A stretch of 64,000 nt of DNA, taken from contig JAFAZH010000025.1 of the NCBI GenBank assembly GCA_019239895.1, positions 124,001 through 188,000 of the forward strand, read 5' to 3'. A program made the position numbers and the translations under genes. This stretch comes from Abditibacteriaceae bacterium. Its GTDB lineage: Bacteria > Armatimonadota > Abditibacteriia > Abditibacteriales > Abditibacteriaceae. Positions 24,917-32,939 of this stretch are shown piece after piece. The notes below the pieces were generated by a model, which did not search any database, was not told the origin of the DNA, and saw nothing but the letters and a program-made list of their open reading frames with translations. The first letter of the stretch is position 1; each line of letters begins with the position of its first letter.

Positions 24917-26674
24917 TTGGATGTTGAAGCCTTCACCACAGCGCTTCGCTTCTCCCTAGATATTCTGGTGCGCAATTTAAGCTCCCCAACTTTCCCACGG
25001 CGTGCCCGCATAATTCGTAAAAAGCATAAGGATGGCAACAACTTGGAACTGACGCAAGGCTTACAGGGCCTCAAGATTGCGTTATTGATTGACTTCGACA
25101 ATGTGATTCTGGGCGTAGAGGAGCCTGGATTCGATGTCGAATTAGTCGTAAACGCGCTGCGTAGCCGTGGCATTGTGGTCATGGGACGCGCTTACGGCGA
25201 CTGGTATCGGCACAACCGGCATCGCCGCAAACTCATGGAACAGGGCATTGAACTGGTCGAGACACCGGTTTTTGGCCCACTCATCAAAAACTCCGCTGAT
25301 ATTCGTATTGTGCTTGATGCCTTTGAAATCGCCATGTCGCAGGCGCACATTGATGCCTTCTGCCTGGTCTCCGGCGATAGCGACTTTCTGCCCCTCATCA
25401 AGAAATTGCAATACCTGGGCAAGACCGTTATTGTCATCGCGGGCAATAAATTCACTTCTGACCTCGTGCGGCGCAATTGCAATGAATTTGTCTCCTATGA
25501 GAATCTCCTCGCCGAAAGTGTGGGCGCAACCGAAGATGTCTCGATTTTAGAAGGCGCCTATCAACTGTTAGGACGCACCATCCACACCCTGCACGAGCGC
25601 GGCATGGACGTGCGCTCTTCAACCGTGAAGCAGATGATGTTGCAGCTTAACCCGGCTTTTAGCGAGCGCACCTTCGGCTGCAACCAGTTCAAGCAATTTC
25701 TCGATAAAGCGCATCGCGCCGGAATCATCAAACTGGGCAACCGCGACACTAGTTCGGGCGAATACATGGTGCTCCTGCCCAGCGACTTAGAAATGGAGAT
25801 TCCAGCGGTTGAGCCGATCAAAGAAGCAACGCAACGCAATGGCGCTACCCAATCCGGGCGCTGGAGTAATGGACGCGGTGAGCGGCGCAGACAAGATGAC
25901 CGCGCAAACGAGCGTCGTCCTGATCTCACGGCTGACCCGACAGCGGCGGCCAAACCGGAGGAAGCACCCTCTGAGGAAGCCTTAAACGCAACACCTGCAA
26001 GCGGCCCTAACGGAACTGTCGAACCTTTCACGGAAGCGGAGACTCCCCTCAAATCAAATGAAGTACATCCTACGGGTGCCAATGGCGCTGTGCCCGCCAG
26101 CGTGTTTTTAAACCGTGCCAATCTGCGCCGGGGCCGTCTGCGCTTTTCAGGCAAAGAGAAGCGCACAGTGCAACAAGAGGAGGCTATCTCACAAGGGTTA
26201 GAAACAGCCAGCGATGTGCATGACGCCACGCCTGACTTGGCCGCTGCCCCAGAGGAATTTGAGGCTACGGCAACGAAGGCAACAGCGACATCTATGGATG
26301 AAGCTAATGCGACAGAGCCTGTTTCCGCCATACCGTTCACACCCGTGGCCGAAGCCGCCACCGAAGAAGCAACCCCGGTTCAGACGAAAAAGCGGACGAC
26401 ACGAGGTCGGCGACGCAAGTCTGCGGGAACGTCTGAAGCAACGTCTGAAACGGCAGGGGGAGAAACTGCACCGGTGGAAGCAGACAACGCGGCTACGGTA
26501 GCACAGCAATCAACGAAGCAAACCGCAAAGCCGCGTGCAGCAGAAGACACGGACACGGCGGAATCTCCTACGGGCGATACAGTGACCGAGACCACCAGCA
26601 ACTCGCTAGATCAAGTGATCGAAGAGAAAGCGGCCAAGCCAACTCGTCGCCGTCGTGCCCCTCGCAAGAAGTAA
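24917..26674 (+). CDS. NYN (LabA/PIN-like) RNase-like protein with OST-HTH domain and long disordered tail
   Basis: Protein of 585 aa. The NYN domain (about 50-205) opens KIALLIDFDNVILG and contains DIRIVLDAFEIA and LVSGDSDFLPLIKKLQYLGK, giving the acidic residues expected of a metal-dependent RNase. About 215-290 is an OST-HTH/LOTUS-like winged helix (LGRTIHTLHERGMDVRSS, FGCNQFKQFLDKAH), which binds RNA. The remaining 290 residues are Ala/Thr/Glu-rich with basic patches (KKRTTRGRRRKS, TRRRRAPRKK). The called start is TTG 24917. TTG 25043, with AAGGA 10 nt before it, would start at LELTQGLQG just ahead of the NYN domain and may be the true one. It probably acts on RNA in the cytoplasm. Confidence 0.82.
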   Translation: MDVEAFTTALRFSLDILVRNLSSPTFPRRARIIRKKHKDGNNLELTQGLQGLKIALLIDFDNVILGVEEPGFDVELVVNALRSRGIVVMGRAYGDWYRHNRHRRKLMEQGIELVETPVFGPLIKNSADIRIVLDAFEIAMSQAHIDAFCLVSGDSDFLPLIKKLQYLGKTVIVIAGNKFTSDLVRRNCNEFVSYENLLAESVGATEDVSILEGAYQLLGRTIHTLHERGMDVRSSTVKQMMLQLNPAFSERTFGCNQFKQFLDKAHRAGIIKLGNRDTSSGEYMVLLPSDLEMEIPAVEPIKEATQRNGATQSGRWSNGRGERRRQDDRANERRPDLTADPTAAAKPEEAPSEEALNATPASGPNGTVEPFTEAETPLKSNEVHPTGANGAVPASVFLNRANLRRGRLRFSGKEKRTVQQEEAISQGLETASDVHDATPDLAAAPEEFEATATKATATSMDEANATEPVSAIPFTPVAEAATEEATPVQTKKRTTRGRRRKSAGTSEATSETAGGETAPVEADNAATVAQQSTKQTAKPRAAEDTDTAESPTGDTVTETTSNSLDQVIEEKAAKPTRRRRAPRKK

Positions 26675-26692
26675 ATGTTCCTAAGCATATCA

Positions 26693-26724
26693 CAGGGCAA
26701 CCCATTAGGTTGCCCTGTTTCTGT
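26693..26724 (+). terminator. Intrinsic terminator after the NYN gene
   Basis: A perfect 10-bp stem (cagggcaacc and ggttgccctg) around loop catta, followed by tttctgtttt. It lies 19 nt after the stop at 26674. Confidence 0.85.
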
Positions 26725-26806
26725 TTTGTCCTGTTGCACTTGTCTTTGACTTCATCCACTCACCTGCAACGGCCCCTTCGCCAATTCGTCTCCTGTTTGA
26801 TGTATT

Positions 26807-27745
26807 ATGTCCAATCTAAACCAGCAAATCAAACAGCAGGCGGCTGAATTAGGTTTTGTCGCCTGTGGCATCACCGCTGCCACGCCCGCACAAAGCTATC
26901 CGCACTACCGGCGCTGGTTGGAACAAGGCTATCATGCGACCATGCAATGGTTGGGGCGTGAGGCCGCGGCGGCTAAACGCGCCGATGTGCGTGAGGTTTT
27001 GCCGGGGGCTAAAAGCGTGGTCTGTGTCGCTATGCACTATCGTACCCAGGAACCGTGGGATGAAGCGACGCAGGGTAAAGTCGCCCGTTATGCGCGGGGC
27101 GACGATTATCACGACTTTATGACTCAACGCCTGCGCCAATTGCTTGGCTGGATTCAAGAGCAAACTCCTTGCAGTGGTCGCGTCTATGTTGATACCGGGC
27201 CAATCCTGGAGCGTGAATTAGCCCAACGCGCCGGGTTGGGCTGGATCGGCAAAAACACCATGCTGCTCTCCCGCGAATTTGGCTCTTATGTCTTGCTGGG
27301 TGAAATCTTACTGGATATTGAATTGGCAGCAGACCGCCCTCACTTAGAGCAATACTGCGGCAGTTGTACCCGCTGCCTGGATGCCTGCCCGACCAATGCC
27401 TTTGCCGCGCCTTATGTCTTGGACGCCAACAAGTGCATCTCCTTCCACACCATCGAAAACCGTGAGACGCCACCAAAGGAACTCCGCGTGCAATTTGGTA
27501 ATTGGGTTTTCGGCTGCGACATCTGCCAGGAAGTCTGCCCCTGGAACAATAAGAGCCAGGCACACAGCGCAGAACCAGGGCTATGGACACGCGATGCTGC
27601 CCCCACCCTGCTTGAAACCCTGATGATGCCGCAAGAAGAGTTTTCTCGTCGCTTCAAAGGTAGCCCCCTCAAACGCCCTAAACGGCGCGGCATGAGGCGC
27701 AATGCTTTAACCGTGCTCAAAAATCGTAAGCGTCATCTTTCTTGA
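26807..27745 (+). CDS. queG: Epoxyqueuosine reductase QueG
   Basis: Cytoplasmic cobalamin- and Fe-S-dependent enzyme of 312 aa catalysing the last step of queuosine tRNA modification, epoxyqueuosine to queuosine. Catalytic Asp129 lies in YVDTGPILERELAQRAGLGWIGKN. Two 4Fe-4S clusters are supplied by CGSCTRCLDACP and CDICQEVCPW. It starts at ATG 26807 with a weak ribosome-binding site. At 312 aa it is shorter than the long form because it lacks the C-terminal HEAT-like repeats. No other queuosine gene is in view. The tRNA-Leu gene downstream is not a queuosine target (QueG acts on GUN anticodons), so the linkage is only positional. Confidence 0.93.
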   Translation: MSNLNQQIKQQAAELGFVACGITAATPAQSYPHYRRWLEQGYHATMQWLGREAAAAKRADVREVLPGAKSVVCVAMHYRTQEPWDEATQGKVARYARGDDYHDFMTQRLRQLLGWIQEQTPCSGRVYVDTGPILERELAQRAGLGWIGKNTMLLSREFGSYVLLGEILLDIELAADRPHLEQYCGSCTRCLDACPTNAFAAPYVLDANKCISFHTIENRETPPKELRVQFGNWVFGCDICQEVCPWNNKSQAHSAEPGLWTRDAAPTLLETLMMPQEEFSRRFKGSPLKRPKRRGMRRNALTVLKNRKRHLS

Positions 27746-27770
27746 CGCGGGCCACCTAACCACATAGAAT
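27742..27770 (+). promoter_or_regulatory. Sigma-70-type promoter for tRNA-Leu
   Basis: TTGACG (27742-27747) and TAGAAT (27765-27770) are separated by exactly 17 nt. The -35 box overlaps the queG stop codon. Transcription would start near 27777, about 44 nt before the tRNA. Confidence 0.65.
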
Positions 27771-27820
27771 TTACTGTAGCTAATCCCCAAAGCTGACAGG
27801 CGAACGCTGCCAGCTAACAT

Positions 27821-27904
27821 GCCTCTGTGGCGGAATTGGCAGACGCGCTGGACTCAAAATCCAGTTCTCGCAAGAGAGTGCCGGTTCGACCCCGGCCGGA
27901 GGCA
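27821..27904 (+). tRNA. tRNA-Leu (anticodon CAA)
   Basis: An 84-nt cloverleaf. The acceptor stem pairs gcctctg with cggaggc (one G-T pair) and ends in discriminator A. The anticodon stem ctgga/tccag holds loop ctcaaaa, giving CAA for codon UUG. A long variable arm (tctcgcaagaga region) is typical of class II tRNA-Leu. The T arm is gccgg-ttcgacc-ccggc. CCA is not encoded. Confidence 0.95.
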
Positions 27905-27934
27905 GAAATCCGAACAGCTACCGAACACCATCCA

Positions 27935-27965
27935 AAAACACCAACTTGGTAGAGTTGGTGTTTTT
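27935..27965 (+). terminator. Intrinsic terminator after tRNA-Leu
   Basis: Stem aacaccaact with agttggtgtt around a short loop, followed by tttttgg; the flanking A and T runs make it near-symmetric, so it could end transcription in both directions. It lies 31 nt after the tRNA. Confidence 0.85.
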
Positions 27966-28120
27966 GGTTATTGCACAACCTTAATCTATAAAACTGGTCG
28001 GTCTTTTGAAGAAAATTCAAAAGACCCTGAGATGCACATCTGAGTAAGTTCCATCAACTAATCAAAACACTCTCTGTACTCTGGCCGAGAATCCCATTTC
28101 CGAACCCTGTTCCACCTGTT

Positions 28121-30586
28121 CTACAAACTACTCAGCACCACGTCGTTGCCATCACCACCATTGTAGGTGATATGGCAGCGTACGCCGTTAGGTGTTGTAA
28201 TCGTAGCGCCCTGCGGTAGACCAGAGAAGGTTCCCGTCACGGCATCAGTACCGTCGTTGGCAATGATAATAAACTGGGTTCCCACCGCTGGTCGAAACCC
28301 GGCTGAGACCCGCAATGAGCCGCCCAGATGCACCGCGCCGTTAACTGCCAGGCGATCATATTGCGTGCCGGGAGTGAGACCGTTGAGTTGGACGACCAGC
28401 GCACCGCTACCGTTCTGCGTGTAGTCGCCAGTTTCACGGAGAAACCCGGCCACTGTCAGCCCTGGATTGAGTTGGCCACCGCTGAGGGAGACCGCGCCAG
28501 CGATGTTGCCATTGCCGCCCAGCATACCACCCTGCACCAGCAGCGGGTTAGCGGCGGCTAACCCGCCGCCGGAAAGCAGCGTGCTGCCAGCCGTCTGCGT
28601 GAAGCGGTTACGGAAGTTGAGCACGCCGCTCTTGATGTTGACGGTGCCATTGTTATTAAATGCCACTGTGCCGGATGTCCCGCCGATGCTCGTGGTGCCG
28701 CGTGTGACCTCTTTGATAAACATGCCCCGGTTATTGAAGACGCCGTCCGAGAAAACCCCGCCCCACTCCTGATCGCTCTGCACTGAGAAGGTGCCAGTGT
28801 TGTTGAACGTGCCATAAAAAGTCACCGGCCCTCCGGCCCATGCCGTGCTGCCAGCATTGTTGATGATGCCCCTGAGAGTACGGTGAGTGCTATTACCGAC
28901 TATATTGAATCGGGTGCCACTGGCCAGGCTGAGGACGCCATTAATCTCACCATCCACCCAGTTGATAGGCCCGCTACCGCCCAGCGTCAGGGCCGTGCTG
29001 CTGCCCTGCGCGTTCAGACGTCCGCCAATCTCCAGTGTGCAGTTCACCGCCGCGACACCGCGCATCAAGACATCGCCATCAGGAGAGCCGATACGCACCC
29101 GCCCGCTTCCGTCAAATTGGGTGCCGCTGCCCAAAACGAACTCGTGTGCGTTAGCAACGCCAGTGACTTGCAGGACGGCATTCGAGGCCACATTGAACGC
29201 TCCGCTCCAGGTGCCACCACTCCGGCCCAGTTGGAGAGTGCCGCTGTTCACGTTGACGGTGCCACGATTGCTGAACGGTATTGAATCCTGGCCCAAGCCC
29301 AGCGCCGTCAGACCGCTGGTGCCAGACTTAGTAAAGGTGCCAGCGTTGACGAAATTCAGCGAGGCGTTGAAGCCGCCAATATCCGCGTCCGTTTGTACGT
29401 TAAAAGTGCCGTTGTTGGTGAATGTACTCCCTCCCGGATAGATATTGCCGGTTCCCGTCCAGGTGGCGGTGCCATTATTGACGAAGTTGGTGCTTTGCAC
29501 GGACTTGGCGGCTGGCCCGCTGATATTCCACCGCACGCCGCTCCCGACGATCAACGTCCCCAACACGAACTTACCACCCGTCCAGTTGAAGGTGCCGGTG
29601 CCATTAAGCGTTAGCGTCGTTCCGGTGGTGCGGATATTCACAGCGCCAGCATCCGTCCCGGTGCCGATAAAGTCCAGTGTGCCGGTCAGGTTGATGACGC
29701 CGCTGATGTCAATCGCCGTGGTGCCGTCGGTGGTGTTAGCCGAATCGAATACTCTCACGCGGCCCGCACCGGCGAAGGTGGTGCCGGGGTCGAAACGATA
29801 CGTGCCAGAGTTGGTGGGGCCAGCCAGGTTCACAAAACATCCAGCGGCGGCGGTGATCGGGCCGCTGTTGGTGACCAACCCCTGCATTTCGAGAGTGCCG
29901 CTGTTAACGTTGATACTGCCGCTGTTGGTGAAGCGCAGATGCCCGAAATGGGTGATGCCCCGACCAGCGATTTTCGTCCAGGTACCGCTGTTGGTCACCA
30001 CTGCTGGCCCAAAATTAAAGCGCGGATTGGCTATGGTCGCATCGTTGCGGATGTCCAACGTGCCGTGATTGTTGAAGGCATCGCCAAACGCCTGCTCGAA
30101 CAGCACCAGGTTGCCGGTGCCGGTCCACACTCCGTGCCCAGAGTTGTTGAGGATCGCGTAACCGCCAATGGTCTTGTCGGTGTTGCCGCTCACGTTGAAG
30201 CTGGCGTTGTCCCTTATGTTATAGGTGCCATCCTGAAGCGTGCCACCCGACCAATCGAAGGCGTTGGTGACATTGAGTGTGCCTTTTGTCCGAGTGTTGT
30301 CATCAAAGCCGTCCAGTGTAGCGTCCGGGTTGCTGATAACCAGGCCCGCCACGGTCACTGAGCCGCTGAACTGCACCGTGATTGCGCCCGGTGTACCGAC
30401 GCTGATGATAGCCGTGTCGCTCGCACCAGGAACACCACTCGGACTCCAGTTCTCCTCGCTGAACCACTTCTTGGGAAATGTCTGATCCGCGCCGGTGAAC
30501 GTGTAGGTCGTGGCGTGCGCCACTCCGGGTATCAGGCACAGACTTGCCAGCAGAACCAGACTAAAAACTTGCGCTAACCGCAGCAT
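28121..30586 (-). CDS. Secreted beta-strand-repeat (autotransporter-like passenger) protein
   Basis: Protein of 821 aa with a clear signal peptide (LAQVFSLVLLASLCLIPGVAHA). It consists of many irregular 20-30-residue repeats rich in Gly, Asn, Thr and Val, with recurring motifs such as NVNSGTLEM, NNNGTVNIKSG, NNGTFNVQTD and ITLTGTLDF-like strands, the pattern of right-handed beta-helix or PATR-type passengers. The C-terminus (QYDRLAVNGAVHLGGSL, HITYNGGDGNDVVLSSL) is a common end of such proteins. I see no beta-barrel or PEP-CTERM anchor. Start ATG 30586 has a GAGGGGG ribosome-binding site. Likely an exported structural or adhesive protein. Confidence 0.75.
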   Translation of the reverse strand: MLRLAQVFSLVLLASLCLIPGVAHATTYTFTGADQTFPKKWFSEENWSPSGVPGASDTAIISVGTPGAITVQFSGSVTVAGLVISNPDATLDGFDDNTRTKGTLNVTNAFDWSGGTLQDGTYNIRDNASFNVSGNTDKTIGGYAILNNSGHGVWTGTGNLVLFEQAFGDAFNNHGTLDIRNDATIANPRFNFGPAVVTNSGTWTKIAGRGITHFGHLRFTNSGSINVNSGTLEMQGLVTNSGPITAAAGCFVNLAGPTNSGTYRFDPGTTFAGAGRVRVFDSANTTDGTTAIDISGVINLTGTLDFIGTGTDAGAVNIRTTGTTLTLNGTGTFNWTGGKFVLGTLIVGSGVRWNISGPAAKSVQSTNFVNNGTATWTGTGNIYPGGSTFTNNGTFNVQTDADIGGFNASLNFVNAGTFTKSGTSGLTALGLGQDSIPFSNRGTVNVNSGTLQLGRSGGTWSGAFNVASNAVLQVTGVANAHEFVLGSGTQFDGSGRVRIGSPDGDVLMRGVAAVNCTLEIGGRLNAQGSSTALTLGGSGPINWVDGEINGVLSLASGTRFNIVGNSTHRTLRGIINNAGSTAWAGGPVTFYGTFNNTGTFSVQSDQEWGGVFSDGVFNNRGMFIKEVTRGTTSIGGTSGTVAFNNNGTVNIKSGVLNFRNRFTQTAGSTLLSGGGLAAANPLLVQGGMLGGNGNIAGAVSLSGGQLNPGLTVAGFLRETGDYTQNGSGALVVQLNGLTPGTQYDRLAVNGAVHLGGSLRVSAGFRPAVGTQFIIIANDGTDAVTGTFSGLPQGATITTPNGVRCHITYNGGDGNDVVLSSL

Positions 30587-30998
30587 GGAACCCCCTCAAA
30601 TACCTAAAAATTCGTTGCGGTCATTATACCCCATCCCGTGTGGGGATAGTACGACACACGGGCAGGAATGGAGAAAAGCGGTAGAGGATGTTATGGGCAC
30701 AGCACCAACTCTCCACTATGAATTCCTACCTTTCTACCCGATCTTGTTCCCTAATGCTCCAGTTTCAGTAACAAGATTACATTTCTATTACCCTATCTGA
30801 AAAGCAAAACTAAATCAGGTTGGAATTTTTATTTCTTCTCAATCTCACCTGAAGCGCTATGTCAAGTCCGACTTAGGTCACAGTAAATTGCAATTCGTCC
30901 ATGCCTCACTATGAGAATTCAATTTATTCCGTGTTCTATTCCAATTCACGGGTTAAGTTGGGCAAACGACGGGCAGTCATTTTGTAAAATAGAAAGTT
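30587..30998. other. 412-bp intergenic region between divergent genes
   Basis: AT-richer than its surroundings. It must hold promoters for the minus-strand repeat protein and the plus-strand oxidoreductase. A small hairpin-like stretch (ccccatcccgtgtggggat, near 30629-30650) is present. I see no convincing -35/-10 pair, gene or RNA. Confidence 0.4.
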
Positions 30999-32135
30999 AT
31001 GCCAAATCAACTCCATGTCGCCCTTGTCGGCCTCGGTTTCGGCAGCGCATTCGCCGAGATTTACCTATCTCATCCTGACGTGGCGCAGGTGACGCTGGTG
31101 GATAGTAATCACGAACGCTTGCAGACGCAGAGTGCAAAACATCCGCTGGCGCGTTCTATATCAACACTCGCAGCAGTGCTCGCCGATCCCGCCGTAGATG
31201 CGGTGCATCTTAATTCAGGGATTCCCGACCATGCGCGGCAGACCATCGCTGTGCTGCAAGCGGGGAAGCACTGCGCCTGCACGGTACCGATGGCGACTTC
31301 GCTAGACGACATCCACGCCATCATCACCGCCAGGCGCGAGAGCGGCAAGAACTACATGATGATGGAAACTCAGGTCTACGCCCGCGAATTTCTCCACGCC
31401 TGCGAGTTGCGCGACCGGGGCACCTTCGGACGTCTGCAATTCTTGCGAGGAGCACACTATCAGGACATGGAAAATTGGCCGTCTTACTGGCAGGGCTTGC
31501 CGCCCATGTGGTATGCGACGCACGCCGTGGCACCCTGTCTGGCCTTCGCCCAAACCCGCGCTAACAGCGTGCGCTGCCTTGGTAGTGGTACGATGCGTGC
31601 TGAGTTGAAGCAGCCATACCACAATCCCTTTCCCATCGAAACCGCGATCTTCGAGTTGGAGCGGGAGGAACCTCTGAGCATGGAAATTACCCGCGCCCTC
31701 TTTCATTCGGCGCGAGGCTACGAGGAATCGTTTACTATCTATGGCGAAGACGCCACACTCGAAGCGCCCCAACTGCCCAATGAAGCGCCAGTTCTATTCC
31801 GGCTGAGCGCGTTGGGAGCCGGGAGCGGCCCGCGCCATAGCACCCCGGAACGCCTTTATGTGCCCGATTACGCGCACCGTTTACCACCGGAAATTCGCCG
31901 CTTCTGCGGGGCCGTCGAACTGGATGGGCGCGGCGAACATCCCTCGGTAATGCATGGTGGCGGACATGGCGGCTCCCACCCGCACTTGGTGAATGAGTTC
32001 GTGCGGAGCATTATCGAAGCACGCGCCCCATCGTGCAACGAAATTGCAGGCGCTCACTGGACTGCTCCAGGAATTTGCGCCCACGCATCAGCGTTGCAGG
32101 GCGGCCAACCAGTGATGATTCCCAACTTTGCATAA
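30999..32135 (+). CDS. Gfo/Idh/MocA-family oxidoreductase
   Basis: NAD(P)-dependent oxidoreductase-like protein of 378 aa. The N-terminal Rossmann domain begins LHVALVGLGFGSAFAEIYL, and AGKHCACTVPMATSLDD replaces the canonical AGKHVxxEKP, so the usual EKP Lys is changed to VPM. The C-terminal substrate domain contains NWPSYWQGLPPMWYATHAVAP with the conserved His. The family oxidises or epimerises sugars and inositols in the cytoplasm. Lack of the Lys in the EKP motif may alter chemistry. It is separated from related sugar genes (36436-39988) by the broken restriction-modification gene, which suggests later insertion of that gene. Confidence 0.82.
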   Translation: MPNQLHVALVGLGFGSAFAEIYLSHPDVAQVTLVDSNHERLQTQSAKHPLARSISTLAAVLADPAVDAVHLNSGIPDHARQTIAVLQAGKHCACTVPMATSLDDIHAIITARRESGKNYMMMETQVYAREFLHACELRDRGTFGRLQFLRGAHYQDMENWPSYWQGLPPMWYATHAVAPCLAFAQTRANSVRCLGSGTMRAELKQPYHNPFPIETAIFELEREEPLSMEITRALFHSARGYEESFTIYGEDATLEAPQLPNEAPVLFRLSALGAGSGPRHSTPERLYVPDYAHRLPPEIRRFCGAVELDGRGEHPSVMHGGGHGGSHPHLVNEFVRSIIEARAPSCNEIAGAHWTAPGICAHASALQGGQPVMIPNFA

Positions 32136-32450
32136 CGACAAAGCAGCAACTACAAGGCATTGACTTGGCCCTGGTTAAGTTAACGGAATTGAGCATTTTA
32201 AAGAAGTGTTTATCTCAACAGGGGGTTTACACTACAAACAATAGACAGTTCTGGTTGGGCATGTTATCTTCAAAAAGCAATGTCATAAACTATTGGTTCG
32301 GCCTTAAAGCGGCGGGGACATCACTTCATTTCATCATCCTGCTTTTAAGTGGGGGATGCTGCTTTCTGCCTCCCAAATAGAACCCTAGTAATGAAATAGA
32401 TAGATGCTTCATTAAGCTCTGAAATTAATTCTGTCCATAAGACTATCAAT
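32136..32450. other. 315-bp intergenic region, nothing recognised
   Basis: AT-rich stretch before the type IIG gene. No repeat, RNA or credible small gene was found; it may carry the promoter of the restriction-modification gene. Confidence 0.4.
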
Positions 32451-32939
32451 ATGATTACACATGATAATTTTGACGAATTTCCTCCCGCTTTTTTCGAGTT
32501 GTTCCAAGGCAATCACTTTCGCAATCAACCACTTCTCACATATTTACAGCAGGGGCGCAATCGGAGTGGCGACGAGCAATCTATTGTAGATACGGCGATT
32601 GTTGGGCCGCTACTTCGATTGCTGGGCTTTGCGCCCGGCGAACAGGTTTACAACGAAAGTCGCGCTAGTGGACGCCCTGACTTTGCGCCGCGTGACGCAG
32701 TTTATGGCACCTGCTTCATGGTCGAAGACAAGGCTACCGCACTTGATTTGACTCTCGATTTATCTGACCCACAAAGTCACTTATCGCAACTCGCCAATTA
32801 TCTGCGTGAAGCCGCTGTGCCCCTCGGTTGGCTGTGCCCCTCGGTTGGCTGTGCAACGGGCGGCATCTCCTGGTTTATCGTTTCGATGATCCGCAGGACC
32901 CAACCTTGCTCCTTGATCTCGACATCGAAGCGGCACTAG
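32451..32939 (+). pseudogene. Type IIG N-terminal fragment (nuclease domain)
   Basis: Reads ATG 32451 to a stop at 32939. It is true to the ancestral frame through residue about 128, then continues out of frame (CPSVGCATGG) past the 17-bp duplication. It contains the complete PD-(D/E)xK motif, so a truncated nuclease-like fragment without methylase could in principle be made. Confidence 0.75.
32818..32851 (+). repeat. 17-bp perfect tandem duplication in the type IIG gene
   Basis: The unit tgcccctcggttggctg occurs twice back to back (32818-32834 and 32835-32851), followed by tgc. Since 17 is not a multiple of 3, it causes the first frameshift. Confidence 0.95.

Noticed and set aside
25561..26361. 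266-codon open frame on the minus strand
   Set aside because: Complement of the low-complexity tail of the NYN gene, with no domain and no ribosome-binding site.
29445..30068. 207-codon open frame on the plus strand
   Set aside because: It is the complement of the beta-strand-repeat gene; its Pro/Val-rich sequence follows from that gene's Gly/Asn/Thr codons.
28121..30586. Possible CRISPR-like repeats
   Set aside because: The repeats are irregular, protein-level Gly/Asn/Thr repeats in a single long frame; no constant spacer length or identical direct repeats exist.
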